A stretch of 64,000 bases of DNA from Kibdelosporangium persicum (GTDB taxonomy: Bacteria; Actinomycetota; Actinomycetes; Mycobacteriales; Pseudonocardiaceae). The notes below the pieces were generated by a model that saw only the letters and a program-made list of their open reading frames with translations, did not search any database and was not told the origin of the DNA. Both the position numbers and the translations under genes were made by a program. Shown piece after piece: positions 8,248 through 17,741 of this stretch. How positions within the stretch are numbered: position 1 is the stretch's first letter; each line of letters opens with the position of its first letter. The DNA is taken from positions 439,987 to 503,986 of the forward strand of contig NZ_JAAATY010000001.1 in assembly GCF_013280595.1 (NCBI RefSeq), read 5' to 3'.

Positions 8248-8290
8248 TCGACGGCGCTTCGACGCCAGTTCGAACCCGCACCCGTAGCGT
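8248..8290 (+). promoter_or_regulatory. SARP-type promoter of the aromatic/sugar operon
   Basis: Three heptamers, TCGACGG (8248), TCGACGC (8259) and TCGAACC (8270), recur at exactly 11-bp intervals. They are followed by 8 nt and TAGCGT (8285-8290), a plausible -10 box. This matches the known architecture of SARP-activated promoters, where the last heptamer lies about 8 bp before the -10 element and replaces a -35 box. It would drive the operon from the DAHP synthase to the CreE-like gene. Confidence 0.75.
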
Positions 8291-8320
8291 CGGCTCCATT
8301 GGTGCTGCGTCGCCGTGAAC

Positions 8321-9553
8321 ATGGACAACCACCAGACGTTTGGGGAACGGGTGAATTCCACTATTCGGCTAGAGGCGCCCGCGTACGAGGTCGTGCCGGA
8401 TCTCGGGCCGGTCCCGGCCGCACAACAGCCCGAATGGCACGACCTCCCGCATCTGGCACGGGTCCGTGCCAAGCTCGCCGCCGAGCCGGGACTGGTGCGA
8501 GCAGATCATGTGGACTTGTTGAAGTCGGCGCTCGCCGGCGTGGCCCAGGGCAGGGCACACGTGCTGCAGGCGGGCGACTGCGCCGAGGACCCGGCTCATC
8601 GGACGCGAGGACACGTCTCCCGCAAAACAGCGTTGCTGGATCTGTTGGCGGGCACGCTGAAACTCATCGCCGGCAAGCCGGTGGTCCGCGTCGGCCGGAT
8701 CGCCGGGCAGTTCACCAAGCCCAGGTCGGTGGGCGTCCAGGTGGTCGGTGGGGTCGAACTGCCGGTCTACCGAGGCCACATGATCAACGCTCCTGGTCCC
8801 GATCCGGAGAGCAGACGGCCGGACCCTGACCGGATCCTCGAGTGCTACCGCGCCGCGCACGAGGTGATGGGACATCTCGGCTGGTTTGACGGCATCGGCC
8901 AGGCGCGCGTGGACGCGCCCGTCTGGACCAGTCATGAGGCGCTGCTCCTGGACTACGAGATACCGATGGTCCGGCAGGACGGCCCGGGCCGTCCGGTGCT
9001 GGCGTCCACGCATTGGCCGTGGATCGGCAACCGAACGCGCCAGGTGGACGGTGCGCACGTCGCACTGCTCGCTCAGGTGCGTAATCCGTTGTCCTGCAAG
9101 GTGGACGCGGATATCACCGTGGACGAGTTACTGGCGTTGTGCGAACGGCTCGATCCCGGCCGTGAGCCCGGCAGGCTGACTTTCATCTCACGCATGGGCG
9201 CGGAAATCGTCGCCGATCGGTTGCCGCCGCTCGTGGTCGCGGTGCGAGACGCGGGCCATCCGGTCGTCTGGCTGTGCGATCCCATGCACGGCAACACGAT
9301 CCGTACGCCGGACGGGCTCAAGACCCGGCTGGTGGACACGATGGTCCGTGAGGTCACCGAGTTCCAGACGGCTGTCACCGCGGCCGGTGGCGTGGCGGGC
9401 GGCGTGCACCTGGAGACCACCACCGAGGACGTCACCGAGTGCGTGACCGACGAGTCCGAACTGGACCGTGTCGGCGACAGATACACCAGCTTGTGCGATC
9501 CGCGGCTCGCCCCGGCCCAGGCGGTGGCCGTGGTGTCCGCGTGGCGCGGATGA
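8321..9553 (+). CDS. Class II DAHP synthase (PhzC type)
   Basis: A 410-residue class II 3-deoxy-D-arabino-heptulosonate 7-phosphate synthase, first step of the shikimate pathway (PEP plus erythrose 4-phosphate). Diagnostic stretches are AAQQPEWHDL near the N-terminus, VLQAGDCAED, VRVGRIAGQFTKPRS and WLCDPMHGNT. It lacks the longer N-terminal extension of housekeeping plant-like enzymes and resembles PhzC, which boosts chorismate supply in phenazine clusters. ATG 8321 is used; GTG 8315 and GTG 8351 (after GGGGAACG) are alternatives. It is the first gene of the operon behind the SARP-type promoter and overlaps the next reading frame. Confidence 0.9.
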   Translation: MDNHQTFGERVNSTIRLEAPAYEVVPDLGPVPAAQQPEWHDLPHLARVRAKLAAEPGLVRADHVDLLKSALAGVAQGRAHVLQAGDCAEDPAHRTRGHVSRKTALLDLLAGTLKLIAGKPVVRVGRIAGQFTKPRSVGVQVVGGVELPVYRGHMINAPGPDPESRRPDPDRILECYRAAHEVMGHLGWFDGIGQARVDAPVWTSHEALLLDYEIPMVRQDGPGRPVLASTHWPWIGNRTRQVDGAHVALLAQVRNPLSCKVDADITVDELLALCERLDPGREPGRLTFISRMGAEIVADRLPPLVVAVRDAGHPVVWLCDPMHGNTIRTPDGLKTRLVDTMVREVTEFQTAVTAAGGVAGGVHLETTTEDVTECVTDESELDRVGDRYTSLCDPRLAPAQAVAVVSAWRG

Positions 9554-9582
9554 CCCGGCAGACAAGGCAAGGAGGTCCTGCG

Positions 9583-10917
9583 GTGTTCTCGACCGCGGCC
9601 GATGTGTGCGACTGGCTCGCCGAACGGCGGGCGATCAACGACTACCGCGTCAAGGAGGTCCCGCTCGATCAGCTGGACGGCTGGCGCATCCGGGACAACG
9701 GCGACATCGGGCACCGCACCGGCCGGTTCTACACGGTCACCGGACTCGAGGTCACCGGCGCCGACCGGCCGGTCGGCAGCTGGCAGCAGCCGATCATCGA
9801 CCAGCCGGAGATCGGCATCCTCGGCATCGTGGTCAAGCGGTTCAACGGGGCGCCGCACTGCCTGTTGCAGGCCAAGATGGAGCCGGGCAACGTCAACATG
9901 CTCCAGCTCTCGCCGACCGTGCAGGCGACCAGGAGCAACTACACCAGGGCACACGGCGGCAAGCCGGTGCCGTACCTCGACTACTTCCTTGCGCCACGGC
10001 GCGACAGCGTGCTGTTCGACGCGCTGCAATCCGAACAAGGCGCATGGTTCCTGGCCAAGCGCAACCGCAACATGATCGTCGAGGTGACCGGTGACGTGCC
10101 GGTGCTGCCCGACTTCTGCTGGGTGCGGATGGACGATCTCGGTGAGCTGTTGCGGATCGACAACCTGGTCAACATGGACACCCGGACGGTGCTGTCGGGT
10201 GCGGCGAGCCTGCGTCAGGTGTCCGGCGAGGCCGCGCAACGCCCCCGGCACACCGTCGCCGAGCTGCTCAGCTGGTTCACCGAGGCCAAGGCGCGCAGTT
10301 CGATGAAACGGCGGCGAATCCCGCTGGCCGAGGTGTCCGGCTGGGCGCACGAGCACGGGATGATCAAACACCACCAGGACCGGCACTTCGCCGTGCTGGG
10401 ACTGGAGGTCCTGGCCAGCAACCGGGAAGTCACCGGGTGGTCGCAGCCGATGATCGCCCCACGCGGCTACGGCGTCGTGGCGTTCCTGTCCAAACGGGTC
10501 CGCGGCACGCCGCACCTGTTGATCCAGGCCAGGATGGAGGCCGGTGCCTTCGACGCGATCGAGATGGCCCCGACCGTGCAGTGCATCCCGGACAACTACC
10601 GGGACCTGCCGGCCGGGCAACGGCCGCACTTCCTCGACGAGGTGCTGTCGGCCCCGGAGTCCCGGATCAGGTTCGACTGCGTGCACTCCGAGGAGGGCGG
10701 CCGGTTCTACCACGCGCAGAACCGCTACATGCTGGTGGAACTGCCGGAGGACGCGCCAGAGCCGGACCTGCCGGAGAACTTCGTCTGGATGACCCCGCGG
10801 CAGCTGATGGGGTTCGTCCGGTACGGCAACCACCTCAACGTCGAGGCCCGCAGCCTGGTGGCCTGCCTCGGCCTGTCCGCCGACAGCCCGGCACTACAGG
10901 GAAGGAGCGTCGCATGA
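9583..10917 (+). CDS. NDP-hexose 2,3-dehydratase (EvaA-like)
   Basis: A 444-residue protein with two homologous halves, as is usual for dTDP-4-keto-6-deoxyhexose 2,3-dehydratases. Each half repeats a pattern ending in a lipid-like core: [20 protein letters not shown] and [20 protein letters not shown]-like stretches, followed by SPTVQAT / APTVQCI. GTG 9583 is chosen because AAGGAGG lies 7 nt upstream; ATG 9550, overlapping the previous stop, is the alternative. Known members remove the C-2 hydroxyl of dTDP-4-keto-6-deoxyglucose, giving a 3,4-diketo sugar for the aminotransferase encoded next. The overlap with that gene (ATGA) suggests coupled translation. Confidence 0.9.
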   Translation: MFSTAADVCDWLAERRAINDYRVKEVPLDQLDGWRIRDNGDIGHRTGRFYTVTGLEVTGADRPVGSWQQPIIDQPEIGILGIVVKRFNGAPHCLLQAKMEPGNVNMLQLSPTVQATRSNYTRAHGGKPVPYLDYFLAPRRDSVLFDALQSEQGAWFLAKRNRNMIVEVTGDVPVLPDFCWVRMDDLGELLRIDNLVNMDTRTVLSGAASLRQVSGEAAQRPRHTVAELLSWFTEAKARSSMKRRRIPLAEVSGWAHEHGMIKHHQDRHFAVLGLEVLASNREVTGWSQPMIAPRGYGVVAFLSKRVRGTPHLLIQARMEAGAFDAIEMAPTVQCIPDNYRDLPAGQRPHFLDEVLSAPESRIRFDCVHSEEGGRFYHAQNRYMLVELPEDAPEPDLPENFVWMTPRQLMGFVRYGNHLNVEARSLVACLGLSADSPALQGRSVA

Positions 10918-12026
10918 CGACACGGGTCTGGAGCTACCTCGCGGAGTACCACGAGGAACAGGACTCCATTTTGGACGCTGTGCGTACCGTCTTCGAGTCG
11001 GGGCAGCTGATCCTCGGCAAGAGCGTGCGGGAGTTCGAGCGCGAGTACGCGGCCTACCACGGACTGCGGCACTGCGTCAGTGTGGACAACGGGACCAACG
11101 CGGTGCAACTCGGGTTGGAGGCGTTGGGAGTCGGCTCCGGCGACGAGGTGATCACGGTGTCCAACACCGCGGCGCCCACGGTGGTCGCGATCGACGGCAC
11201 TGGCGCCAAACCTGTCTTCGTCGACGTGCGCGAGCAGGACTACCTGATGGACGTCGATCTGATCGAAGCCGCGATCACCGCGCGTACCAAAGCGATCGTG
11301 CCGGTGCACCTCTACGGTCAGTGCGTGGACATGGAGCCAGTGCGCCGCCTGGCGGAGAAGCACGGCCTGGTGGTGCTCGAGGACTGCGCCCAGGCGCACG
11401 GTGCACGACATCACGGCAGGCTCGCGGGCACCATGAGTGACGCGGCGGCTTTTTCCTTCTACCCGACCAAGGTCCTCGGAGCGTACGGCGACGGCGGCGC
11501 GGTCATCACATCCGATGACACCGTGGCCAGGAACCTGCGCCGTCTGCGGTACTACGGGATGGAAGAGGTCTACTACGTCGTCCAGACTCCCGGCCACAAC
11601 AGCAGGCTGGACGACGTCCAGGCGGAGATCCTGCGCCGCAAGCTGACCCGGCTGAACGACTACATCGTCGCCCGGCGGGCGATCGCGGCCCGCTACGCCG
11701 AGGAACTGTCCGATGTCGACGGTCTGGTGCTGCCGGCGACCACGCCGGGCAACGACCACGTCCACTACGTCTACGTGGTCCGGCATCCCGAGCGGGACAC
11801 GATCATCGAACGGCTCAAGGGATACGACATCGCGCTGAACATCAGCTACCCGTGGCCGGTGCACACGATGACCGGCTTCAGCCACCTCGGATACCGGCAG
11901 GGCGACCTGCCGGTCACCGAGCGGCTGGCCAAGCAGATCTTCTCGCTGCCGATGTACCCGTCGCTGGCCCTGGACGAGCAGGACAAGGTGATCAGTGCCC
12001 TGCGCGACGTGCTGGCCACCCTCTGA
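10914..12026 (+). CDS. DegT/DnrJ/EryC1 sugar 3-aminotransferase (EvaB-like)
   Basis: A 370-residue PLP-dependent sugar aminotransferase. The PLP lysine is about Lys186 in [16 protein letters not shown]; the [12 protein letters not shown] and EDCAQAHGA motifs are typical of the family. It follows the 2,3-dehydratase with an ATGA overlap and a GGAAGGAG ribosome site. In epivancosamine, daunosamine and related pathways this pair produces a 3-amino-2,3,6-trideoxy-4-keto sugar, so the same role is inferred. The remaining sugar genes lie elsewhere in the cluster (22.8-25.1 kb, 44.6 kb, 47.3 kb). Confidence 0.9.
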   Translation: MTTRVWSYLAEYHEEQDSILDAVRTVFESGQLILGKSVREFEREYAAYHGLRHCVSVDNGTNAVQLGLEALGVGSGDEVITVSNTAAPTVVAIDGTGAKPVFVDVREQDYLMDVDLIEAAITARTKAIVPVHLYGQCVDMEPVRRLAEKHGLVVLEDCAQAHGARHHGRLAGTMSDAAAFSFYPTKVLGAYGDGGAVITSDDTVARNLRRLRYYGMEEVYYVVQTPGHNSRLDDVQAEILRRKLTRLNDYIVARRAIAARYAEELSDVDGLVLPATTPGNDHVHYVYVVRHPERDTIIERLKGYDIALNISYPWPVHTMTGFSHLGYRQGDLPVTERLAKQIFSLPMYPSLALDEQDKVISALRDVLATL

Positions 12027-12055
12027 CGCTCCCTCTCGCAGGCAGGAGAACCTTC

Positions 12056-12709
12056 GTGCCAGGAATTCCTCCCATCGAGCCGTACTCGCTGCCCGGCGGG
12101 CCCGACCTGCCCGCGAACACCGCGGGCTGGGTCGCCGACCCGCGGCGGGCGGTGCTGCTCGTGCACGACATGCAGCGCTACTTCCTCCGGCCCTTCCCGG
12201 CTGGACTGCGGGCGAACCTGGTCGGCAACGTGGACCTGCTGCGGCGGACCTGCGCCGCGGCGGGTGTCCCGGTCGCCTACACCGCCCAGCCGGGCAGCAT
12301 GACCGACCAGCAACGGGGACTGCTCAAGGACTTCTGGGGTCCCGGCATGCGCGTCGACCCGGCCGACCGTGACATCGTCGAACCGCTCGTGGTGGCCGAG
12401 GACGACTGGGTGTTCACCAAGTGGCGCTACAGCGCGTTCTTCCGGTCCGACCTGCTCGCCAGGATGCGGGCGCACGGCCGTGACCAGTTGGTGGTGTGCG
12501 GGGTGTACGCGCACGTCGGCATTCTGATGACCGCGGTCGAGGCGTTCACCAACGACATCGAGACGTTCCTGGCCGCCGACGCGATCGCGGACTTCTCCGC
12601 CGAGCACCACCAGTCGACGTTGTGCTACGCCGCCACCCGCTGCGCGGTGGTCGCCACCACCGAGGACCTCGCCGTCCGGCTGACCGTGGCCCAGGAGGCC
12701 AAGGTATGA
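12056..12709 (+). CDS. phzD: Isochorismatase, PhzD type
   Basis: A 217-residue isochorismatase-family hydrolase. The N-terminus [11 protein letters not shown] and the segment [12 protein letters not shown] closely match PhzD, with the catalytic Asp at residue 38 as in PhzD itself. Further on, FTKWRYSAF supplies the lysine and [10 protein letters not shown] the cysteine of the family triad. Known PhzD cleaves the vinyl ether of 2-amino-2-deoxyisochorismate (ADIC) to give trans-2,3-dihydro-3-hydroxyanthranilate (DHHA) and pyruvate. Start GTG 12056 follows GGCAGGAG. It overlaps the PhzE-like gene, and the order phzC-D-E mirrors phenazine operons, although the phenazine-specific genes are missing. 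Confidence 0.93.
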   Translation: MPGIPPIEPYSLPGGPDLPANTAGWVADPRRAVLLVHDMQRYFLRPFPAGLRANLVGNVDLLRRTCAAAGVPVAYTAQPGSMTDQQRGLLKDFWGPGMRVDPADRDIVEPLVVAEDDWVFTKWRYSAFFRSDLLARMRAHGRDQLVVCGVYAHVGILMTAVEAFTNDIETFLAADAIADFSAEHHQSTLCYAATRCAVVATTEDLAVRLTVAQEAKV

Positions 12710-14598
12710 CTGATCCCGATCTGCTGGAAGCGGTCCTGGCGCCGCATCCGCCGCCGTTCGCCCTGATCCACCGGCCGGACACCGATCCGGCCGCGCTGGA
12801 GGTTTTCGTCGGGGAGTGCGCCGAGATCGCTCGACTGGCCGACATCCCACCACCTCGCACCGCCCACCGGCCTGGTAGGACCACTCAGGACACACTGGTG
12901 CTCGTGCCCTTCCGGCAGATCGCCGAGCGCGGCTTCACCTGTGTCGACGACGGCACGCCGTTGCTCGCGATGACACTGACCGGACAGCAGAAGGTTCCGC
13001 TCGGACCGGCGTTGGCGCGACTGCCCGACGAGGTCATCCGACTGGACGGCGAGTCGTTCGACGTGTCCGATGAGGACTATGCGGAGACCGTGCGTCAGGT
13101 CGTGACCGAGGAGATCGGCCGCGGCATCGGCGCCAACTTCGTCATCCGCCGCACGTGTGTTCTCGACATCGCCGGCTACCGGCCGCGCACGGCGCTGAGC
13201 TTCTTCCGCAGCCTGCTGGCGCGGGAAACGGGCGCCTACTGGACGTTCGTCGTCCACACCGGCGACCGCACGCTGGTCGGCGCGACGCCGGAGCGGCACG
13301 TCAGCCTGCGCGAGGGCACCGCGGTGATGAACCCGATCAGCGGCACGTACCGGTATCCGCAGGCCGGGCCGAGCCTACCCGGGGTGCTCGACTTCCTCGC
13401 CGACGGCAAGGAGACCGACGAGCTCTACATGGTGCTCGACGAGGAACTCAAGATGATGGCCCGGATCTGTGACGAGGGCGGCCGGGTGGTCGGGCCGTAC
13501 CTGAAGGAGATGGCCAGGCTCGCGCACACCGAGTACCTCATCGAGGGCCGCAGTTCCCGCGATCCACGGGAACTGTTGCGAGAGACCATGTTCGCGCCGA
13601 CGGTCACCGGCAGCCCGTTGGAGAGCGCGTGCCGGGTGATCTCCCGTTACGAGCCGGAAGGCCGTGGTTACTACTCCGGAGTGGTCGCGTTGCTAGGCCG
13701 GGATGCCGACGGCGCGCCCAGCCTGGATTCGTCGATCCTGATCCGGACCGCGGACATCGACCGGACCGGCCGGGCCCGCATCAGCGTGGGCGCGACCCTG
13801 GTCCGGCACTCCGACCCGGTCGCCGAAGCGGCCGAGACCCGGGCGAAGGCGGACGGCCTGCTGGCCGCGCTGCGCGCGAACCGGCCCGCGCGCTTCGGTT
13901 CGCACCCGGCGGTCCGAGGCGCGCTCGCCCGCCGCAACGCGGGCATATCCCGGTTCTGGCTCGCGGGCACCGGCCAGCGGGCACGTGCCGGATTCGCCTT
14001 GGCCGGGCGCGAGGTGCTGGTGGTGGACGCCGAGGACACGTTCACCACGATGATCTGCCACCAACTGCGCTCGCTCGGGCTGTCGGCCACCGTGCGCCGG
14101 TTCGACGAGCCACACGGGTTCGACGGCTACGACCTTGTGGTGATGGGGCCAGGACCGGGAGATCCGCATGACGAAACGGACGAACGGATCGGCAAGGTCT
14201 GGTGCTCCCTGCGCGAACTGCTGGTCCGCCGGTTGCCCTTCCTCGCGGTGTGCCTGAGTCATCAGGTGCTGAGCCTGCAGCTGGGCATGCCGGTGCAGCG
14301 CAAACCCCGGCCGAGCCAGGGCGAGCGGCGCGTGATCGACTTGTTCGGCAGCTACGAACGGGTCGGGTTCTACAACACGTTCACCGCGATCAGCACCGAC
14401 GACAAGATCCGGGTGCCGGAGACCGGCGTGGTGGAGGTCAGCCGGGACCCGGACAGCGGTGAGGTGTACGCACTACGTGGCCCGCACTTCGCGTCGGTGC
14501 AGTTCCACGCGGAATCCGTGCTGACCACCGACGGCGTCGGCATCGTGGCGCGGCTGCTGACCGACCTGCTCGGCACGGTCCCGGAAAGGTGGGACTGA
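12706..14598 (+). CDS. phzE: ADIC synthase, PhzE type
   Basis: A 630-residue fusion of a chorismate-binding domain (residues 1-400) and a glutamine amidotransferase (residues 435-630). The synthase half has [28 protein letters not shown] and [10 protein letters not shown]. The glutaminase half has the nucleophile Cys516 in AVCLSHQVL and the catalytic His in QFHAES. PhzE proteins convert chorismate and glutamine to 2-amino-2-deoxyisochorismate and, unlike anthranilate synthase, stop there. Choosing ADIC over anthranilate synthase rests on the fusion order, overall PhzE likeness and the adjacent PhzD. It is coupled to PhzD by an ATGA overlap. Confidence 0.92.
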   Translation: MTDPDLLEAVLAPHPPPFALIHRPDTDPAALEVFVGECAEIARLADIPPPRTAHRPGRTTQDTLVLVPFRQIAERGFTCVDDGTPLLAMTLTGQQKVPLGPALARLPDEVIRLDGESFDVSDEDYAETVRQVVTEEIGRGIGANFVIRRTCVLDIAGYRPRTALSFFRSLLARETGAYWTFVVHTGDRTLVGATPERHVSLREGTAVMNPISGTYRYPQAGPSLPGVLDFLADGKETDELYMVLDEELKMMARICDEGGRVVGPYLKEMARLAHTEYLIEGRSSRDPRELLRETMFAPTVTGSPLESACRVISRYEPEGRGYYSGVVALLGRDADGAPSLDSSILIRTADIDRTGRARISVGATLVRHSDPVAEAAETRAKADGLLAALRANRPARFGSHPAVRGALARRNAGISRFWLAGTGQRARAGFALAGREVLVVDAEDTFTTMICHQLRSLGLSATVRRFDEPHGFDGYDLVVMGPGPGDPHDETDERIGKVWCSLRELLVRRLPFLAVCLSHQVLSLQLGMPVQRKPRPSQGERRVIDLFGSYERVGFYNTFTAISTDDKIRVPETGVVEVSRDPDSGEVYALRGPHFASVQFHAESVLTTDGVGIVARLLTDLLGTVPERWD

Positions 14599-14601
14599 GG
14601 C

Positions 14602-16149
14602 ATGTACGCGGCGTACATCGAGCAGTTCGGCGGGCCGGAGGTCATCCGGTACGGCGAGCTGCCCGACCCGGTGCCTGGCCCGGCAGAGGTCCTGGTCGAC
14701 GTCATCGCTGCCACGGTCAACCCGGTGGACACGTTCGTCCGGTCCGGGCGATGGCGCACGCCTCTCCGGTTCCCCTTCGTCGTCGGCCGTGATCTCGTCG
14801 GTGTGGTCGCCGCGGACGCGGCAGGGTTCCGTGCCGGTGATCGCGTGTGGTGCAACAGTTTGGGCCACGCCGAGCGTCAGGGAGCGGCCGCGCAGCGAGC
14901 GGTGGTTCCGGCTGACCGGCTCTACCACCTGCCTGCGGGAGTCGATCCGGCGGACGCGGTGGCCGTGGTTCACCCTGCCGGGACCGCCTACCTCGGCCTG
15001 TTCACCCATGGGAAGGTGCGGCCGGGCGAGACGGTGTTCGTGGCGGGGGCGGCCGGCAACGTCGGCGCCGCGTTGGTCACGCTCGCCGTCGACGCCGGTG
15101 CACGCGTGATCGCGTCAGCGTCCGCTCAGGACGCTGACTACTGCCGATTCCTTGGCGCGGAGAAGGTCTTCGACTACCGGGATCCGGACCTGACAGACCT
15201 GCTGAAGACCGCGTGCCCACAGGGGATGGACGTGTGGCTGGACACGGCCGGTCGCAACGACCTGACCACGGCCGTCGAGCTCCTCGCGTTCCGAGGCCGG
15301 ATCGTCCTGCTCGCCGGTCTCGACAGCGCGCCGGTACTGCCTGCCGGAGCGCTGTACCTCAAGGACGGTGTGGTGACCGGCTTCACCATCTCGCGGGCGA
15401 GTGTCGCCGAGCTGGCCGAGGCGTCGCACGTCATCAACCGCATGCTGGCGGCCGGGAAGTTGCGGCCGAGAACGCGGGCGGAACTGCCGTTGAGCGCCAT
15501 GGCCGAGGCCCACCGGCGGCTGGAACAAGGACTACTGCACGGCAAAAGGCTCGTGCTGAACACGGGTGTCAACCATTCGAACGGGGAAGAGGAGCCATCG
15601 GTGACCGGACAGTCAATTGTGGACACAAGCCCGCTTTTCGAGCTGAGCGCCGAGATCCGCGTCGACGCCACGCCCGCCGAGGTCTACGCGGTGGTCAGTG
15701 ACCTGCCGCGGAGTGCGGAGTGGAGCCCGGAGTGCCGGGGCGGCGAGTGGATCTCCGGTGAGCCCGGCCAGGCCGGCTCGGTGTTCCGGGGTGAGAACCT
15801 GCGCAGCGAGGAAGTGGTCGCGTGGGCGCCGCTGGTGCGCGGCACGTGGCACACCGAGTGCCGCGTGGTCGCGGCCGAACCCGGCCGGACGTTCCGCTGG
15901 ATGATGCTGTCCTACGCCGGTGAGGACCAGGAAAGCGTGTGGGGCTTCGACATCCGGCCCGAGGGCACCGGCAGCGTACTGACCCACCACTTCCGGATGG
16001 GCAAGGCGACGTTCGGCATCCGCAAGATCGTCGCCGATTTGTCCGAAGAGGACCGCAGGCGGTTCGTCGCCGACTGGACCGCCAAGCTCGACCAGGACCT
16101 CGCCGACACGCTCAAGCGGCTCAGGGACGTCATCGAACAGCAGGGCTGA
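14602..16149 (+). CDS. Zinc-type quinone oxidoreductase fused to SRPBCC domain
   Basis: One uninterrupted 515-residue frame. Residues 1-328 form an MDR-superfamily alcohol dehydrogenase/quinone oxidoreductase: MYAAYIEQFGGPEV at the start, a GROES-like half, then the NADPH loop VFVAGAAGNVGAALVTLA. Residues 345-515 form an SRPBCC (polyketide cyclase-like) ligand-binding domain, with LFELSAEIRVDATPAEVYAV and a helix ending TLKRLRDVIEQQG. An internal GTG at 15601 has GAGGAG 6 nt upstream, so a free SRPBCC protein may also be made. The role is unknown: candidates are hydride transfer to an oxidised or diazo arene, or binding of a hydrophobic intermediate. It lies between the ADIC synthase and the AMP-ligase. 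Confidence 0.8.
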   Translation: MYAAYIEQFGGPEVIRYGELPDPVPGPAEVLVDVIAATVNPVDTFVRSGRWRTPLRFPFVVGRDLVGVVAADAAGFRAGDRVWCNSLGHAERQGAAAQRAVVPADRLYHLPAGVDPADAVAVVHPAGTAYLGLFTHGKVRPGETVFVAGAAGNVGAALVTLAVDAGARVIASASAQDADYCRFLGAEKVFDYRDPDLTDLLKTACPQGMDVWLDTAGRNDLTTAVELLAFRGRIVLLAGLDSAPVLPAGALYLKDGVVTGFTISRASVAELAEASHVINRMLAAGKLRPRTRAELPLSAMAEAHRRLEQGLLHGKRLVLNTGVNHSNGEEEPSVTGQSIVDTSPLFELSAEIRVDATPAEVYAVVSDLPRSAEWSPECRGGEWISGEPGQAGSVFRGENLRSEEVVAWAPLVRGTWHTECRVVAAEPGRTFRWMMLSYAGEDQESVWGFDIRPEGTGSVLTHHFRMGKATFGIRKIVADLSEEDRRRFVADWTAKLDQDLADTLKRLRDVIEQQG

Positions 16150-16181
16150 TCCCGGTGGCACACCGGTGAAAGGAGTGTTGC

Positions 16182-17741
16182 ATGCTGGTCCAACGCATCG
16201 CCAACAAAGGTATCCGGCTCGGCACTCTGCTCGAGCGGGCCGCGGCACGGCATCCCGGCAACGTGATCGTGCTCGATCACGACCTGGACGTCGCCCCACA
16301 GACCGGCAGGCGGGCGACTGTCGCCGAACTGGCCGAGCTGGTGGACGAGCTGGCCGCCCGGCTGTGGGCTGCGGGCCTGCGCCCGGGTGAGCGGGCCGTG
16401 GTCCACAAGGCCTCCGGTTTCGACATCACCCTGCTGGCGCTGGCGATCTCCCGGGTCGGCGGTGTTCCGGTGCTGTTGTCGCCCAAACTGGACGGCGAGA
16501 CCGTCGCCGAACTGGTCCGCCGGGTGGATCGGCCGGTGCTGGTCACCGACCAGGACAAGCTGGACAACCACCTGCCCGCGTCGATCTTCGACCTGGTCAA
16601 GCGGGTGCTGGTGGCCAAGGGCAGCCACGCCCGGGCGGAACGGCTGGACGCGTTCGCCGGGGCGCCGCGGGTCGAGCCGGTGATCCGTCCGCCGGACCAG
16701 CCCGCGCTGATCACCCACACGTCCGGCACGACCGGAATCCCGAAACTGGCCGTGCACACCGGGTACACGCTCAACGCGCGGCACCGGTTGCAGGTCACGT
16801 TGTTCCGGGCGGTGCGCAAGCGCCAGACTGTCGCGGTGCACGTGTCCTTTGTGCACTCCCGGATGTTCACGGCGCTCAGTGTGCCGATGTCGCGCGGGTT
16901 CCCGATGCTGGTGCTCGGTGAATCGGAGCCCGGGCACGTGGCCCGGATGTTCGCCGCCACGCGACCGGGGTTCATCGAGGCACACCCGAACTCGTTCCTC
17001 GAGTGGGAGGAACTGGCCGACCACCCGAGCAAGCCCTTGTCCACCGTGAGCGTGTTCAGCAGCACGTTCGACGCGATCCACCCGCGGACCGTGCGGCGCA
17101 TGCTGGCCGGTTCGCGCCGCCGGTTCCCGGTCTTCTTCCAGCTGTACGGGCAGAGCGAATGCGGCCCGCTGATCGGTCGGGGCTACACCAAACGCAACGC
17201 GCACAAGATGGACGGCCGTTGCGTCGGATACGCGGTGCCGGGAATGACGGCAGTGCGTGTGGTGAGCAAGGACGGGAAGCCCCCGACGGAGTCCTCGCCC
17301 GGCTACATCGAGGTGCGGACCGCGGGCCGGATCGTGACGTATCTCGGCGAGCAGGACCGGTACCGCAAGCAGGAGAACGACGGCTGGTGGCGGATGGGCG
17401 ACGTCGGCTACAAGACCAAGCTCGGCTGCCTGCACCTGCTGGACCGGGAGGTCGACGAGATCCCGGGCTTCGGCAGCACGCTGGCCGTGGAGGACAAGCT
17501 CTTCGAGCGGATGCCCCAGCTCACCGAGGTGATCATCATTCCCGGCCCGGACGGTGACCCGACGCCGGTGGTGTGCACCAAGGACGACCAACCGCTTGAT
17601 CGAGTCGCCTGGCAGCGGGCGGTGACCGGGCTGCCGGCCATGGCCGAGCCGGTGCAGTGGAAGCACGGCGAGCTGCCCCAGACCGCGACCACCAAGATCA
17701 AGCGATTGGAGCTGGTCAAAATGCTCCAGGCCGGTCGATGA
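16182..17741 (+). CDS. AMP-dependent ligase; possible CreM-type diazotase
   Basis: A 519-residue ANL-superfamily adenylating enzyme. The phosphate loop is THTSGTTGIPKLAVH, the A5-type motif is FQLYGQSECGPL, and the C-terminal lysine lies in TATTKIKRLEL. The ribosome site AAAGGAG lies 6 nt before ATG 16182. Sequence alone would allow an aryl-CoA or aryl-AMP ligase for 3-hydroxyanthranilate. The gene overlaps the CreE-like flavoenzyme by 4 bp. In nitrous-acid pathways such as cremeomycin, a ligase-like protein (CreM) uses ATP and nitrite to diazotise an aryl amine. With no carrier protein or NRPS seen nearby, I infer a diazotase as one of two likely roles. Confidence 0.65.
   Translation: MLVQRIANKGIRLGTLLERAAARHPGNVIVLDHDLDVAPQTGRRATVAELAELVDELAARLWAAGLRPGERAVVHKASGFDITLLALAISRVGGVPVLLSPKLDGETVAELVRRVDRPVLVTDQDKLDNHLPASIFDLVKRVLVAKGSHARAERLDAFAGAPRVEPVIRPPDQPALITHTSGTTGIPKLAVHTGYTLNARHRLQVTLFRAVRKRQTVAVHVSFVHSRMFTALSVPMSRGFPMLVLGESEPGHVARMFAATRPGFIEAHPNSFLEWEELADHPSKPLSTVSVFSSTFDAIHPRTVRRMLAGSRRRFPVFFQLYGQSECGPLIGRGYTKRNAHKMDGRCVGYAVPGMTAVRVVSKDGKPPTESSPGYIEVRTAGRIVTYLGEQDRYRKQENDGWWRMGDVGYKTKLGCLHLLDREVDEIPGFGSTLAVEDKLFERMPQLTEVIIIPGPDGDPTPVVCTKDDQPLDRVAWQRAVTGLPAMAEPVQWKHGELPQTATTKIKRLELVKMLQAGR

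Noticed and set aside
12056-14598. Phenazine biosynthesis
   Set aside because: phzC/D/E-like genes are present, but no PhzF, PhzA/B or PhzG was recognised, and an EntA-like SDR that would give 3-hydroxyanthranilate is present instead.
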